From: Rhizobium sp. NFR07
GTDB taxonomy: Bacteria; Pseudomonadota; Alphaproteobacteria; Rhizobiales; Rhizobiaceae
DNA: 64,000 nucleotides
NCBI RefSeq assembly: GCF_900111905.1
Contig: NZ_FOKM01000006.1
Coordinates: 1-64,000, forward strand
Reading direction: 5' to 3'
Shown: in pieces, positions 8,051-17,471 of the stretch
How the letters are laid out: each line of letters opens with the position of its first letter
Position numbering within the stretch: position 1 is the first letter of the stretch
Made by a program: the position numbers and the translations under genes
The notes under the pieces: generated by a model
The model's database searches: none
The model's input: only the letters and a program-made list of their open reading frames with translations
What the model was told of the DNA's origin: nothing

Positions 8051-9555
8051 TGGACTCCTTCGTTTCACTGGCGAACGGATTTGCCGTTGCGCTCACCCCT
8101 GTCAATCTCATGTGGGGCCTGATTGGCGTCACGCTCGGCACCTTCGTGGGCGTCCTGCCTGGGCTCGGACCGGCGCTGACAATCGCGATGCTGCTACCCA
8201 TCACGTTTCAGGTGGAGCCGACCGCGGCGTTCATCCTGTTTGCGGGCATCTATTTCGGTGCGATGTTCGGAGGATCGACCACATCCATCCTCATCAATAC
8301 GCCGGGCGAAAGCGCGACGATCGTCACTGCACTCGAAGGCCATCAGATGGCGAAGAGAGGCCGGGGTGGTCCGGCGCTGGCAACCGCTGCGATCGGTTCC
8401 TTCGTGGCCGGAACGCTCGGTGTCGTCGGCATAACGCTACTGGCGCCCATCATTGTCAAATTCGCCCTGACCTTTGCCCCCGCAGACTATTTCGCACTGA
8501 TGCTGCTTGCCTTTGTGACGGTATCGGCGGTGCTGGGTTCGTCCATGGTCCGCGGCCTGACCGCGCTGGTGCTCGGCCTTCTGATCGGGCTGGTCGGGGT
8601 CGATTTGCAAACCGGCCAGGCGCGCTTTGCATTCGGACAGATGGCGCTTCTCGACGGGATCGATGTCGTCATCATCTGTGTGGGCCTGTTCGCAGTTGGA
8701 GAAACCTTGCATCTCGCATCACGCTACCGGGCAGGCAAGGACGAGATCATTCCGATCAAGGGGTCCCTCTGGATGACCAAGCAGGATTGGGCCCGGTCCT
8801 GGAAGCCGTGGCTGCGCGGCGCTTTCATCGGTTTTCCGATCGGCGCCATGCCTGCAGGCGGGGCTGAGATCCCGACATTCCTGTCCTATTTCACCGAAAA
8901 GAAGCTTTCGAAACATCAGGAAGAATTCGGCAAGGGTGCAATCGAGGGCGTGGCGGGGCCGGAAGCCGCCAACAATGCCAGCGCCGCTGGCGTCTTCGTC
9001 CCGCTTCTGACATTGGGCCTGCCCACGTCTGCGACGGCCGCGATCATGCTGTCGGCATTCCAGTCCTACGGCATCAATCCGGGCCCGCAACTCCTCGTCT
9101 CGCAGCCCGACCTCGTCTGGGGCCTGATTGCCAGCCTCTATATCGGCAACATCCTGCTCCTCGTTCTCAATCTGCCACTCGTCGGTCTTTGGGTCCAGGT
9201 CCTGAAAATTCCGACGCCATATCTTTACGCCGGCATCCTCCTCTTTGCGACGATCGGCACATACGGCATCAGCCAGTCCGTCTTCGACCTGGCTCTGCTT
9301 TACGCGATCGGAATCGTAGGCTTCTTCATGCGCCGCTATGATTTCCCGACAAGCCCCGTGATCATCGGCATGATCCTCGGCCCGTTCGCCGAGCAGCAAT
9401 TCCGACGCGCAATGACGATCAGCCAGGGCGACTTGTCGGTTTTCTACACGCGACCGATCTCGGCGACGCTGATTACGATCTCTGTTCTTGCCCTTGTCGT
9501 GCCTTTGGTTCTCGGGCTTTTGCGCAACCGCAAGCCCGCAAGCGTCAGCACTTGA
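8050..9555 (+). CDS. tctA: TctA-type large membrane subunit of TTT transporter
   Basis: A 501-residue integral membrane protein with about 11-12 helices. It contains the TctA signatures [17 protein letters not shown] near residue 35 and the second repeat [12 protein letters not shown] near residue 325, consistent with the internal duplication of this secondary transporter. It completes the tctCBA set and is followed by a strong hairpin at 9574-9606. Confidence 0.95.
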   Translation: MDSFVSLANGFAVALTPVNLMWGLIGVTLGTFVGVLPGLGPALTIAMLLPITFQVEPTAAFILFAGIYFGAMFGGSTTSILINTPGESATIVTALEGHQMAKRGRGGPALATAAIGSFVAGTLGVVGITLLAPIIVKFALTFAPADYFALMLLAFVTVSAVLGSSMVRGLTALVLGLLIGLVGVDLQTGQARFAFGQMALLDGIDVVIICVGLFAVGETLHLASRYRAGKDEIIPIKGSLWMTKQDWARSWKPWLRGAFIGFPIGAMPAGGAEIPTFLSYFTEKKLSKHQEEFGKGAIEGVAGPEAANNASAAGVFVPLLTLGLPTSATAAIMLSAFQSYGINPGPQLLVSQPDLVWGLIASLYIGNILLLVLNLPLVGLWVQVLKIPTPYLYAGILLFATIGTYGISQSVFDLALLYAIGIVGFFMRRYDFPTSPVIIGMILGPFAEQQFRRAMTISQGDLSVFYTRPISATLITISVLALVVPLVLGLLRNRKPASVST

Positions 9556-9573
9556 GCAAGCTGGATCATGAGT

Positions 9574-9606
9574 GACTCTGGGGGCGATGCATCGCCCCCA
9601 AGAGTC
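9574..9606 (+). terminator. Terminator hairpin after tctA
   Basis: GACTCT pairs with AGAGTC around a perfect GGGGGCGATGC/GCATCGCCCCC palindrome, followed by TTT. It lies 19 bp after the tctA stop between converging transcripts (tctA and pcaF) and could serve both. Confidence 0.75.
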
Positions 9607-9707
9607 TTTGGGATACAAACTTGCAACCGTGATCCGAGCGGATCAGAAGCTCCCTCCGCTTGCTCGCGCGAAGGTCAAATAGGCCAAATGCTCGATCCGA
9701 TAGGCTC

Positions 9708-10913
9708 TCACGCCCGTTCAAGTGCTACAGAGATACCCTGCCCAACTCCCACACACATGGTCGCAAGTGCGTAGCGGCCCTCGCCGAAAGCCAATTGCAA
9801 CGCCGCCGTTCCAGCGATACGGGCTCCCGACATTCCAAGCGGATGCCCGAGCGCGATCGCGCCGCCGTTCGGATTGACCCGCGGATCGTCGTCGGCGATG
9901 CCGAGTTGGCGCAACGTCGCCAAGCCCTGCGATGCAAAGGCCTCGTTGAGTTCGATCACGTCGAAACGATCCTGCGTCAGGCCAAGCATGGCCATCAGCT
10001 TCTGGGACGCGGGAGCCGGGCCGATGCCCATGACGCGCGGCGGCACGCCGGCGGTCGCACCGCCCATGATACGGGCAATGGGTGTCAGGCCGTATTTTCT
10101 GGCGGCCGCTTCCGACGCGATGATGAGGGCGGCAGCACCGTCGTTGACGCCGGAGGCATTGCCGGCGGTCACCGTCCCGCCCTCCTTCTTGAAAGGAGTA
10201 CCAAGCTTGGCAAGCGCCTCGATCGTGGTTGCCCGAGGGTGCTCGTCCTTCAACACGGTGATGGCATCACCCTTGCGCTGGGGAATGACGACCGGGGTGA
10301 TTTCCCGCGCCAGGCGGCCGTTCTCTTGGGCCGCTGCGGCTTTCGCCTGGCTGCGGAGAGCGAAGGCGTCCTGGTCCTCGCGGGAGACCTCGTAGTCCTC
10401 GGCAACGTTCTCGCCCGTTTCCGGCATGGAATCGACGCCGTACTGCTTCTTCATCAACGGATTGACGAAGCGCCAGCCGATCGTCGTGTCGTGGATTTCG
10501 GCATGACGAGAAAAGGCGGTTTCTGCCTTGGGCATGACGAAGGGCGCACGGCTCATGCTTTCAACCCCGCCCGCGATCATCAACTCGGCCTCGCCCGATT
10601 TGATTGCACGGGCTACCGTGATGACGGCATCCATGCCGGATCCGCAGAGGCGGTTGATGGTCGCACCCGCGACGGAAACCGGAAGGCCGGCCAGGAGGAG
10701 GGACATGCGCGCGACATTCCGATTGTCTTCGCCCGCCTGATTGGCGCAGCCGTAGATCACGTCGCCGACCGCCTCCCAATCGACACCAGCGTTCCGTTCG
10801 ACAAGCGCCTTGAGCGGCACGGCACCGAGATCGTCGGCCCTGACGGAAGACAGCGAGCCGCCGAAGCGGCCGATGGGTGTACGGATGTAGTCACAGATGA
10901 AGGCCTCGGCCAT
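9708..10913 (-). CDS. pcaF: 3-oxoadipyl-CoA thiolase
   Basis: Last step of the beta-ketoadipate pathway: 3-oxoadipyl-CoA plus CoA gives succinyl-CoA and acetyl-CoA. The 401-residue protein starts MAEAFICDYIRTPIGRFGGS and has the thiolase residues: Cys90 in NRLCGSGMD, His in GGAIALGHPLGMSG near residue 355 and the second Cys in ATMCVGVGQG near residue 386. It follows pcaI and pcaJ on the same strand with an 11-bp gap, the usual pcaIJF order. The ATG at 10913 is chosen because the conserved N-terminus starts there. Confidence 0.95.
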   Translation of the reverse strand: MAEAFICDYIRTPIGRFGGSLSSVRADDLGAVPLKALVERNAGVDWEAVGDVIYGCANQAGEDNRNVARMSLLLAGLPVSVAGATINRLCGSGMDAVITVARAIKSGEAELMIAGGVESMSRAPFVMPKAETAFSRHAEIHDTTIGWRFVNPLMKKQYGVDSMPETGENVAEDYEVSREDQDAFALRSQAKAAAAQENGRLAREITPVVIPQRKGDAITVLKDEHPRATTIEALAKLGTPFKKEGGTVTAGNASGVNDGAAALIIASEAAARKYGLTPIARIMGGATAGVPPRVMGIGPAPASQKLMAMLGLTQDRFDVIELNEAFASQGLATLRQLGIADDDPRVNPNGGAIALGHPLGMSGARIAGTAALQLAFGEGRYALATMCVGVGQGISVALERA

Positions 10914-10924
10914 GGCTGCGCTCC

Positions 10925-11614
10925 TTACAATTGCGGGACGACGAGATCGGCTACCGGTTCGCCGACATGGAGAGGGGCACCCGTCATGGCCTGCAGCTCG
11001 TCGATGCTCATGGCGGCGAGCTTCTCGCGCAGTACGAAGTTCCCGTCGACGATGTCGATGACGGCATGGCTGGTATAGATGCGGGTGACGCATGCGACGC
11101 CGGTCAGCGGAAACGTGCATGTCTCCACCAGCTTCGGCTCGCCGTTCTTGGTCACGTGTTCGGTGATGACGAAGACCTGCTTGGCGCCATGCACGAGATC
11201 CATGGCGCCACCAACGGCGGGAACGCCCTTCGAACCGACCCGCCAGTTGGCGAGATCACCGCTCTGCGCAACCTGCAGGGCACCGAGGATCGCGACATCC
11301 AGATGGCCGCCGCGCACCATGGCAAAGCTGTCTGCGTGGTGGAAGAAGGCTGCACCCGGTTTCAGCGTGACCGCTTTCTTGCCGGCATTGATGAGATCCC
11401 AATCCTCCTCGCCCGGTCGCGGCGCCTCGCCAAAATTAAGGATGCCGTTTTCCGTGTGGAAGATCGCCTCGCGCCCGGGCGGCTGATAGCGGGCGACCAT
11501 TTCAGGGAAGCCGATGCCGAGATTGACATAGGCGCCGTCGACGATGTCCTGGGCGGCACGCCAAGCGATCTGGGCATTGCTGAGCTTGATGTCTTCGCGG
11601 GCAATGATGGTCAT
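10925..11614 (-). CDS. pcaJ: 3-oxoadipate CoA-transferase subunit B
   Basis: Beta subunit of succinyl-CoA:3-oxoadipate CoA-transferase. The 229-residue protein contains the catalytic glutamate in the TENG motif (FHTENGILNFG, around residue 50) and NLGIGFPEMVARY before it. Its start overlaps the end of pcaI by 4 bp, consistent with translational coupling of the two subunits. Part of pcaI-pcaJ-pcaF. Confidence 0.95.
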   Translation of the reverse strand: MTIIAREDIKLSNAQIAWRAAQDIVDGAYVNLGIGFPEMVARYQPPGREAIFHTENGILNFGEAPRPGEEDWDLINAGKKAVTLKPGAAFFHHADSFAMVRGGHLDVAILGALQVAQSGDLANWRVGSKGVPAVGGAMDLVHGAKQVFVITEHVTKNGEPKLVETCTFPLTGVACVTRIYTSHAVIDIVDGNFVLREKLAAMSIDELQAMTGAPLHVGEPVADLVVPQL

Positions 11615-12318
11615 GCGTAGGTCGCTCCGGCTCGAATGAGCTCTTCTTCCTGGCTCGGCTTCGCCACCTCAACGAGGCGATCGACAAAGATGCCGGGCGT
11701 CACGACATGTTCGGGGTCGATCTCGCCCGGCTGCACGATCTGCGAGACCTGAACGATCGTCCTGGCGGCGGCCATGCACATCAGCGGATTGAAGTTGCGA
11801 GCCGCCTTGTTGTAGGTCAGGTTGCCGTGCCGGTCGCCGAGATGGGCCTTGACGATGGCGAAATCCGCCTTCAGCCAGCGCTCCTGCACATAATGCCTTC
11901 CGTCGAACTCTCCGGTCGGCTTGCCCTCGGCGAGCTCCGTGCCGTAGGCAGTCGGCGTGTAGAAGGCCGGGATGCCCGCACCGCCGGCACGAATGCGCTC
12001 GGCAAGCGTTCCCTGGGGAACCAGTTCCAGCTCGATCTCGCCTGCCAGATACCTGTCTGTGAATGCACGCGGATCGGACGATTTCGGAAATGAGCAGATC
12101 ATCTTGCGGATCATGCCGGCGTCTATCATTGCCGCGATCCCGATGCGGCCGTTGCCGGCATTGTTGTTGATGACGGTCAGTTCTCTCGGCCCCTTGTCGA
12201 TCAGGGCATGGATGAGTTCGATCGGGGCACCGGATCCGCCGAAACCTCCGATCATGATCGTCGCCCCGTCGCCGATATCGGACACCGCCTCCGCAAGGCT
12301 GTGGCTCGTCTTGTCCAT
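11611..12318 (-). CDS. pcaI: 3-oxoadipate CoA-transferase subunit A
   Basis: Alpha subunit of the 3-oxoadipate CoA-transferase, 235 residues. GATIMIGGFGGSGAP near residue 18 is the glycine-rich CoA-binding signature and NNNAGNGRIGIA follows. The ATG at 12318 has GGGAGGT seven bases upstream, better placed than the alternative at 12336. It faces the IclR regulator gene across a 147-bp region with two PcaR-box-like sequences. Confidence 0.95.
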   Translation of the reverse strand: MDKTSHSLAEAVSDIGDGATIMIGGFGGSGAPIELIHALIDKGPRELTVINNNAGNGRIGIAAMIDAGMIRKMICSFPKSSDPRAFTDRYLAGEIELELVPQGTLAERIRAGGAGIPAFYTPTAYGTELAEGKPTGEFDGRHYVQERWLKADFAIVKAHLGDRHGNLTYNKAARNFNPLMCMAAARTIVQVSQIVQPGEIDPEHVVTPGIFVDRLVEVAKPSQEEELIRAGATYA

Positions 12319-12416
12319 CCGCGACCTCCCAGGCATTTGGATCTGACTGGCTCCATATTTTCTCGGAGCCTCTGGCGAGAGGTCTAACGCCGCTGGCGCT
12401 CGACCTCAATGACTTT

Positions 12417-12449
12417 GTGCGATATGATCTGTTTGTTGCAATACCGCAC
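12417..12449. promoter_or_regulatory. PcaR-type operator candidates between pcaI and pcaR
   Basis: GTGCGATAT (12417-12425) and ATACCGCAC (12441-12449) form an inverted repeat with one mismatch. GTTGCAATACCGCAC at 12435-12449 matches 10 of 15 positions of the PcaR box GTTCGATAATCGCAC that I recall from Pseudomonas putida. The position between divergent pcaI and the IclR gene suits autoregulation and control of pcaIJF. Confidence 0.5.
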
Positions 12450-12465
12450 AAGATGGAGTTCTACC

Positions 12466-13227
12466 TTGGTCATCAAGCAAAACGACATGATGGGTGGTCT
12501 GGCCAAGGGCCTGCGTGTGATCGAAGCCTTTACGGCCGAAACGCCGCGGCTGAGCATTTCGGAGGCGGCCGAGATCGCTGGCCTCGACCGGGCAACGACC
12601 CGTCGCTGCCTGCTGACGCTCGCAGAGCACGGATACTGCGCCTATGACGGCAAGTTCTTCACGGTTACACCGCGCGTGCTGCGGCTCGGCACCGGATGCC
12701 TTGCCTCCATGCCGCTGCCTCGCATCGTCCAGCCCTGGCTCGACCAGCTTTCCGAACGGATCGGCCAGAGCACGTCGGTTGCCATTCTCGATGGTGCCGA
12801 AATCGTCTATGTGGCGCGCGCGGCGCAGCGCAAGGTGATGTCGATTGCCCTCATGCCCGGATCGCGCCTCCCGGCCTACTGCACATCCATGGGGCGTGTC
12901 ATGCTGGCCGCGCTTGCCGAAAACCAGGCACGCGACATTCTTCAAAGTCATCCTCTCCAGGCCAGAACCGTGCATACGCTCAGCGACATGGATGCGGTCA
13001 TGGCGGAACTCGCGCGTGTCCGGGCTCAGGGTTATGCCGCGGTTGACCAGGAGGTCGAACTTGGCCTGCGATCCGTCGCCGTGCCGGTCAAAAATGCGCG
13101 CGGCGTGGTCATTGCAGCCCTGAACACCGGTCTTGCGGCCTCGCCGGAACCGATGACGGATGTCATCGAGGCCTATCTCCCACCACTCCTTCAGGTCAGC
13201 CGGGATCTGATGGGCATCCTGTCCTGA
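12466..13227 (+). CDS. pcaR: IclR-family regulator of the beta-ketoadipate pathway (PcaR/PcaU type)
   Basis: A 253-residue IclR-family activator of the PcaR/PcaU/PobR branch, which senses beta-ketoadipate or protocatechuate. GLAKGLRVIEAFTAETPRLS and ISEAAEIAGLDRATTRRCLLTLAEHGYC give the wing-helix domain; the effector domain runs to the end with SLMPGSRLPAYCTSMGRVMLA-like residues near 130. The start is set at TTG 12466 because GGAG lies seven bases upstream; ATG 12487 lacks a ribosome site. Divergent to pcaIJF, which it probably activates. Confidence 0.85.
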   Translation: MVIKQNDMMGGLAKGLRVIEAFTAETPRLSISEAAEIAGLDRATTRRCLLTLAEHGYCAYDGKFFTVTPRVLRLGTGCLASMPLPRIVQPWLDQLSERIGQSTSVAILDGAEIVYVARAAQRKVMSIALMPGSRLPAYCTSMGRVMLAALAENQARDILQSHPLQARTVHTLSDMDAVMAELARVRAQGYAAVDQEVELGLRSVAVPVKNARGVVIAALNTGLAASPEPMTDVIEAYLPPLLQVSRDLMGILS

Positions 13228-13263
13228 CAGGAGGCGCCACCCCACATCCTGCTTTCGAGTTCG

Positions 13264-14298
13264 CTAGGGCCTCAGGATGATCTTCATGCCTTCGCGCCGT
13301 TCCACCAGCCCGAGCGCCTGTTCGAAATCCTTCAGTTCGACTTCGTGGGTGACGAGCTTCAGGACGTCGCCCGCCACCGCGGGAAGCTGGCGCATCATCA
13401 GGCTCCAGGTCGTCTCGTTATAGCCGCGCGAGCCGATGACTTCGAGTTCACGCAGCACGATCGGCGTGCTTTTGAACGTCGTCGCACCGTGGCAAAGGCC
13501 GATGAGACCGATGCGCCCGGTGCGGCGGGATAGACCGACCGCCTGGTCGAAAACCGAAGCATTGCCGCTCGTTTCGTAAACGACATCAGCGCCATCCCAT
13601 TGAATGGCCTTCACGACGCGCGCGGCATCTGCCTCCTCCACATTGACCGGAATGAACCCGAGACTTGCGGCCAGTTCCAGCCGCCCCTTGTCGGCGCCGA
13701 TGCCAGTCAGGACGACCGCCGACGCGCCGGCGGCCTTGGCGAGGATCGCGACAAGCAACCCGATGGGACCTGCACCGATGACGGCCACCACGTCGCCCGG
13801 CCGCACCGGCACCCGCTCGCTTACTGCGTGGGTGGCGACCGAAAGAGGCTCGAGCAGCGGCGCGACCGCCGAATCCAGCCCCTTCGGAAGCGGATGGAGA
13901 TTCTGCTCCGGCACGGTGACGTATTCCGTCCAGCCGCCATTGATCCGCCCACCCATGAGGCGGCGGTCGACGCAGAGCGTCGGTCGCCCCAGTCCGCAAT
14001 ATTCGCAGCGCCCGCAGGCAATCTGCGGATTGATCGCAACCGTGTCGCCCTCGACGGCCCGGCATTGCGGGCCGGCCGATATCACCGTCCCGGCAAATTC
14101 ATGCCCGACGACGAGCGGAAAGTTCGGGGCATATTGCCCCACCACGGCCTCGTGCCATTTCCAGATCGCCACGTCGGTGCCGCATATGCCGCCGGCAGTG
14201 ATCTTCACCAGCGCTTCGCCGGGGCCGGCGACCGGCTGTTCCATGTCGATGAGCGCCATCGCGCCGTTTTCCGGGCGCAGTTTCGCGACGGCCTTCAT
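13264..14298 (-). CDS. Zinc-dependent medium-chain alcohol dehydrogenase
   Basis: A 344-residue MDR alcohol dehydrogenase. GGICGTD (catalytic zinc Cys), VVGHEFAGTV, the structural zinc loop CGRCEYCGLGRPTLC near residue 100, and a Rossmann motif VIGAGPIGLL near residue 172 are all present. It sits between pcaR and pcaQ, not a standard pca position, with a near-perfect PcaR-type box 150 bp upstream. It may oxidise an alcohol or cyclitol feeding the pathway; substrate not determinable. Confidence 0.85.
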   Translation of the reverse strand: MKAVAKLRPENGAMALIDMEQPVAGPGEALVKITAGGICGTDVAIWKWHEAVVGQYAPNFPLVVGHEFAGTVISAGPQCRAVEGDTVAINPQIACGRCEYCGLGRPTLCVDRRLMGGRINGGWTEYVTVPEQNLHPLPKGLDSAVAPLLEPLSVATHAVSERVPVRPGDVVAVIGAGPIGLLVAILAKAAGASAVVLTGIGADKGRLELAASLGFIPVNVEEADAARVVKAIQWDGADVVYETSGNASVFDQAVGLSRRTGRIGLIGLCHGATTFKSTPIVLRELEVIGSRGYNETTWSLMMRQLPAVAGDVLKLVTHEVELKDFEQALGLVERREGMKIILRP

Positions 14299-14447
14299 GT
14301 TTCCTCCAACCCGTTGCTGCGATCCGCCCTCACCTCAAAGATGATGCGCATCACCCTCCCCTGCCCTCCTCCGGGCCGATCGATCGGGTAAAAGGGCTAG
14401 ATCCATGCCGCCATCGCGGCAAGGCCTTTGCGCAATATTCGAAATTT

Positions 14448-14462
14448 GTACGATAATCGCAC
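14448..14462. promoter_or_regulatory. PcaR-type box upstream of the alcohol dehydrogenase
   Basis: GTACGATAATCGCAC differs by one base from the recalled PcaR box GTTCGATAATCGCAC. It lies 150 bp before the alcohol dehydrogenase start and 6 bp behind the pcaQ stop. This suggests that the IclR regulator at 12466 also controls the dehydrogenase. Confidence 0.5.
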
Positions 14463-14468
14463 AATTCG

Positions 14469-15410
14469 TCAGCTGGCTGATGGCATCGCGATGAGAGGCC
14501 GGGATGCAGCCGCTTCGCGTATCGTCTGCATCAGAAGCGACATCGGGATCGACGGAACCGCATCCGTTCGCATGGTCAACCCGACCGGGCCGCGCGTGTC
14601 GCTGGTGTCGATCGGTAACGTCTGGAGTCGCCCCTCCCCGATGTCGCTGGTGACCACGCCTGCCGAGATGATCCAGACTGCATCGCTCGACAGCACGAAG
14701 GCACGGCCGAAGGAATCCGAGACGGTCTCGATCTGGTTCTGCAGGCTGGAGACGCCGTTAGCGATCAGAAATCGATCGACGAAGGGCCGGATGATCGACG
14801 AAGGTGGCGGCATCAGGATCGTGTAGTCCCCGAGTTCGGCAAACGGTGAGCGTTCCGAGGCGAGCAATGGATGCCCGGCACGCACGGCAAACACCACCTG
14901 TTCGGAATAAAGGTGCTCGAACAGAAAGCCGGCCATCTTGTCGGCGCCTGCAAGCCGCCCGACCACGAGGTCGAGATCGCCGAAACGCAACTGTTCCAGA
15001 AGCACAGCATTTTCGCCGGTAACGATCTTGATGCGGCTCCAGGTTCTTTCCTTCAGGAAAAGATCCATGGCACGCGGCATGATATGGCTCGCGACGGTGG
15101 GCAAGGCGCCGACGCGCAGGAGCGGCGCATCGCCGACCCGCTCATGGGAAACGGAATCGAGCCCTTGCCTAAGTGCGGCGACCGCCGCGCCCGCATGTTT
15201 CAGAAAGGCCTCCCCGTATCGCGTTATCCGGATGCCGCGTCCGTCGCGCTCAACCAAAGCGACACCGAGCGCCTCCTCCAGTTCCCGGATCGTCTTGGTG
15301 ACGGCGGGCTGGCTGACATTGAGGAAACCGGCTGCCTTGACCACGCTCTTGTGACGCGCGACCTCGATAAATGCCTGGAGATGACGAAACTTGACCCGCG
15401 ACGTGTTCAT
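14469..15410 (-). CDS. pcaQ: LysR-type activator of the protocatechuate operon
   Basis: A 313-residue LysR regulator. The N-terminal helix-turn-helix is in KFRHLQAFIEVARHKSVVKAAG and LNVSQPAVTKTIRELEEALG (residues about 7-50). The effector domain contains RVGALPTVASHIMP. Its divergence from pcaDCHG matches PcaQ of Agrobacterium and Sinorhizobium, which activates that operon in response to beta-carboxy-muconolactone derivatives. Confidence 0.9.
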   Translation of the reverse strand: MNTSRVKFRHLQAFIEVARHKSVVKAAGFLNVSQPAVTKTIRELEEALGVALVERDGRGIRITRYGEAFLKHAGAAVAALRQGLDSVSHERVGDAPLLRVGALPTVASHIMPRAMDLFLKERTWSRIKIVTGENAVLLEQLRFGDLDLVVGRLAGADKMAGFLFEHLYSEQVVFAVRAGHPLLASERSPFAELGDYTILMPPPSSIIRPFVDRFLIANGVSSLQNQIETVSDSFGRAFVLSSDAVWIISAGVVTSDIGEGRLQTLPIDTSDTRGPVGLTMRTDAVPSIPMSLLMQTIREAAASRPLIAMPSAS

Positions 15411-15503
15411 TCAATCTATAACCAAATCGATATGAAAAATGATCGAGAAGTCATTTTACCTAACCGCTTCAATATACCAAGATAGGCACGGGAGAGATTT
15501 TCA
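15411..15503. promoter_or_regulatory. pcaQ-pcaD divergent promoter region
   Basis: 93-bp AT-rich intergenic region. ATAACC at 15418-15423 equals one half of the ATAACC-N4-GGTTAA site reported for rhizobial PcaQ; the second half is not conserved here. GGGAGAG at 15491-15497 is the pcaD ribosome site. Confidence 0.4.
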
Positions 15504-16316
15504 ATGCAGTTCGCACGCGTCAACGACGTCACGATTCATTACCAAGTGATCGGCGGTCCGGCCGACAAGCCGGTCATCGTGTTCGCCAATTCGCTCGGCA
15601 CCGATTTCCGCATCTGGCGTGACGTCATCGTTCGCTTGGCCGGTGATTTCCCGCTCGTGCTTTACGACAAGCGCGGCCACGGCCTGTCGGATGTCGGAAA
15701 GACACCCTATGCGATCGAGGATCACGCGGCGGATCTGATCGAACTTCTGGACCTGCTAAACGTGCGTAATGCCGCTATCTGCGGCCTTTCCGTCGGTGGT
15801 CTGATCGCGCAGGCGATCTATCAGGCGCGGCCTGATCTGGTGAGAGCGCTCATCCTTTCTGATACCGCAAGCAAGATCGGCTCCGCCGAGATGTGGAATG
15901 CCCGCATCGCGGCGGTGGAAAAGAATGGTCTGGCGAGCATCGTCGATGCGGTCATGGAACGATGGTTCACACCGCCGTTCCGCCAACCGGAGAACATCGC
16001 CTATCGCGGTTACTGCAACATGCTGGAACGCCAGCCGGCCGAAGGCTATGCGGCGACCTGCGCTTCGATCCGCGATGCGGATTACACCGAAGCCGCGGCA
16101 CGGATAGCCGTGCCCACGCTCTGCATCGTCGGCGACCAGGACGGCTCGACTCCGCCCGACCTCGTCAGGGCAACAGCTGACCGCATCCCCGGAGCCCGCT
16201 TCGAGATCGTCAGGGATGCCGGGCACATCCCTTGCGTCGAGCAGCCGGAAGCGCTGACCGACCTGATCCGAGCATTCGTCGGAACCGTCATCACCGGAGA
16301 AAAGCGTAATGAGTGA
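15504..16316 (+). CDS. pcaD: 3-oxoadipate enol-lactonase
   Basis: Hydrolyses beta-ketoadipate enol-lactone to beta-ketoadipate. A 270-residue alpha/beta hydrolase with oxyanion segment NSLGTDFRIW, nucleophile elbow GLSVGG (Ser near residue 96) and a late GHIPCVEQP with the catalytic His. First gene of pcaDCHG, overlapping pcaC by 8 bp. Confidence 0.95.
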   Translation: MQFARVNDVTIHYQVIGGPADKPVIVFANSLGTDFRIWRDVIVRLAGDFPLVLYDKRGHGLSDVGKTPYAIEDHAADLIELLDLLNVRNAAICGLSVGGLIAQAIYQARPDLVRALILSDTASKIGSAEMWNARIAAVEKNGLASIVDAVMERWFTPPFRQPENIAYRGYCNMLERQPAEGYAATCASIRDADYTEAAARIAVPTLCIVGDQDGSTPPDLVRATADRIPGARFEIVRDAGHIPCVEQPEALTDLIRAFVGTVITGEKRNE

Positions 16317-16719
16317 GGCCGAGACAGACCGGCACCGCCTCGGCATGGCGACGCGGCGCGCTGTGCTGGGAAACGCCCATGTCGATCGCGCGTCCGCCAA
16401 TTCCACCGATTTCGACCAGCCGTTCCAGGCGCTCATCACCGAGGCCGCATGGGGTCATGTCTGGTCGCGACCCAACTTCACCAAACGTGAACGGTCGATC
16501 GTCACGATCGCGCTTCTGGCAGCATTGGGCCAGGACGAAGAGGTCGCCATGCATGTCCGCGCCACAGCCAATACCGGTGCCTCGCGGGAGGATGTCCGTG
16601 AGGCTCTGCTGCATGTCGCCATCTATGCCGGCGTGCCCGCCGCAAATCATGCCATCAAGATCGCCAAGCGCGTCTATGATGAGATGGATGCCGAAAAGAC
16701 ATCGAGGGAGGAAACCTAG
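16309..16719 (+). CDS. pcaC: 4-carboxymuconolactone decarboxylase
   Basis: Decarboxylates gamma-carboxymuconolactone to the enol-lactone used by PcaD. The 136-residue protein is a single carboxymuconolactone decarboxylase domain with the characteristic [20 protein letters not shown] segment (about residues 45-65) and [13 protein letters not shown] with conserved His. Separate pcaC and pcaD genes, not the pcaL fusion of actinobacteria. Confidence 0.95.
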   Translation: MSEAETDRHRLGMATRRAVLGNAHVDRASANSTDFDQPFQALITEAAWGHVWSRPNFTKRERSIVTIALLAALGQDEEVAMHVRATANTGASREDVREALLHVAIYAGVPAANHAIKIAKRVYDEMDAEKTSREET

Positions 16720-16721
16720 GG

Positions 16722-17471
16722 ATGTCCGCCAATTCGAACCAGAGACCGGAAACCGGCGCGTTTTTCGCGCGTGACCGCGCCTGGCATGCCCCGGCCCTGA
16801 CGCCTGAATACAAGACGTCGATCCTCCGCTCGCCGCAGCGTGCGCTGCTGTCGCTCGACGGCACGATCTCGGAAATCACCGGCCCGGTCTTCGGCCATTC
16901 GATGATCGGCGAGTTGGACAACGACCTGATCCACAACTACGCGCGGCCGGGCGAAAGCGCCATCGGCGAACGCATCGTCGTCCATGGCCGGGTGCTCGAC
17001 GAACGGGGCCGACCGGTCCGCGGTGCCCTGCTCGAGTTCTGGCAGGCCAATGCCGGCGGACGCTACCGGCACAAGAAGGAAACCTATCCGGCCGCAATTG
17101 ACCCCAATTTCGGCGGCTGCGGCCGCGCGATCACCGATGATGACGGGCATTATGCCTTCCGCACGGTCAAGCCCGGCCCCTATCCGTGGCCGAATGGTGT
17201 CAATGACTGGCGCCCTGCGCATATCCACTTTTCAGTGTTCGGACATGGCTTTGCCCAGCGCCTGATCACACAGATGTATTTCGAGGGCGATCCGATGATC
17301 TGGAAATGTCCGATCGTCAACACAATCCCGGATCGCGCGGCGATCGAACAACTGATTGCGCCACTCGACTGGGGCCAGACCATTCCGATGGATGCACGCG
17401 CCTACAAGTTCGATATCGTCCTGCGTGGGCGGCGATCGACCCTTTTCGAAAACAGGCTGGAGGGCAACTGA
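16722..17471 (+). CDS. pcaH: Protocatechuate 3,4-dioxygenase beta subunit
   Basis: Iron-bearing subunit of the intradiol dioxygenase opening protocatechuate to 3-carboxy-cis,cis-muconate. The 249-residue protein retains the Fe(III) ligands Tyr115, Tyr154, His167 and His169 (in [14 protein letters not shown] and RPAHIHF), a constant offset of seven from the Pseudomonas beta subunit. It overlaps the pcaG start by one base. Confidence 0.97.
   Translation: MSANSNQRPETGAFFARDRAWHAPALTPEYKTSILRSPQRALLSLDGTISEITGPVFGHSMIGELDNDLIHNYARPGESAIGERIVVHGRVLDERGRPVRGALLEFWQANAGGRYRHKKETYPAAIDPNFGGCGRAITDDDGHYAFRTVKPGPYPWPNGVNDWRPAHIHFSVFGHGFAQRLITQMYFEGDPMIWKCPIVNTIPDRAAIEQLIAPLDWGQTIPMDARAYKFDIVLRGRRSTLFENRLEGN

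Noticed and set aside
9660..11078. 472-codon frame antisense to pcaF and pcaJ
   Set aside because: The sense genes have all catalytic motifs; antisense product has none.
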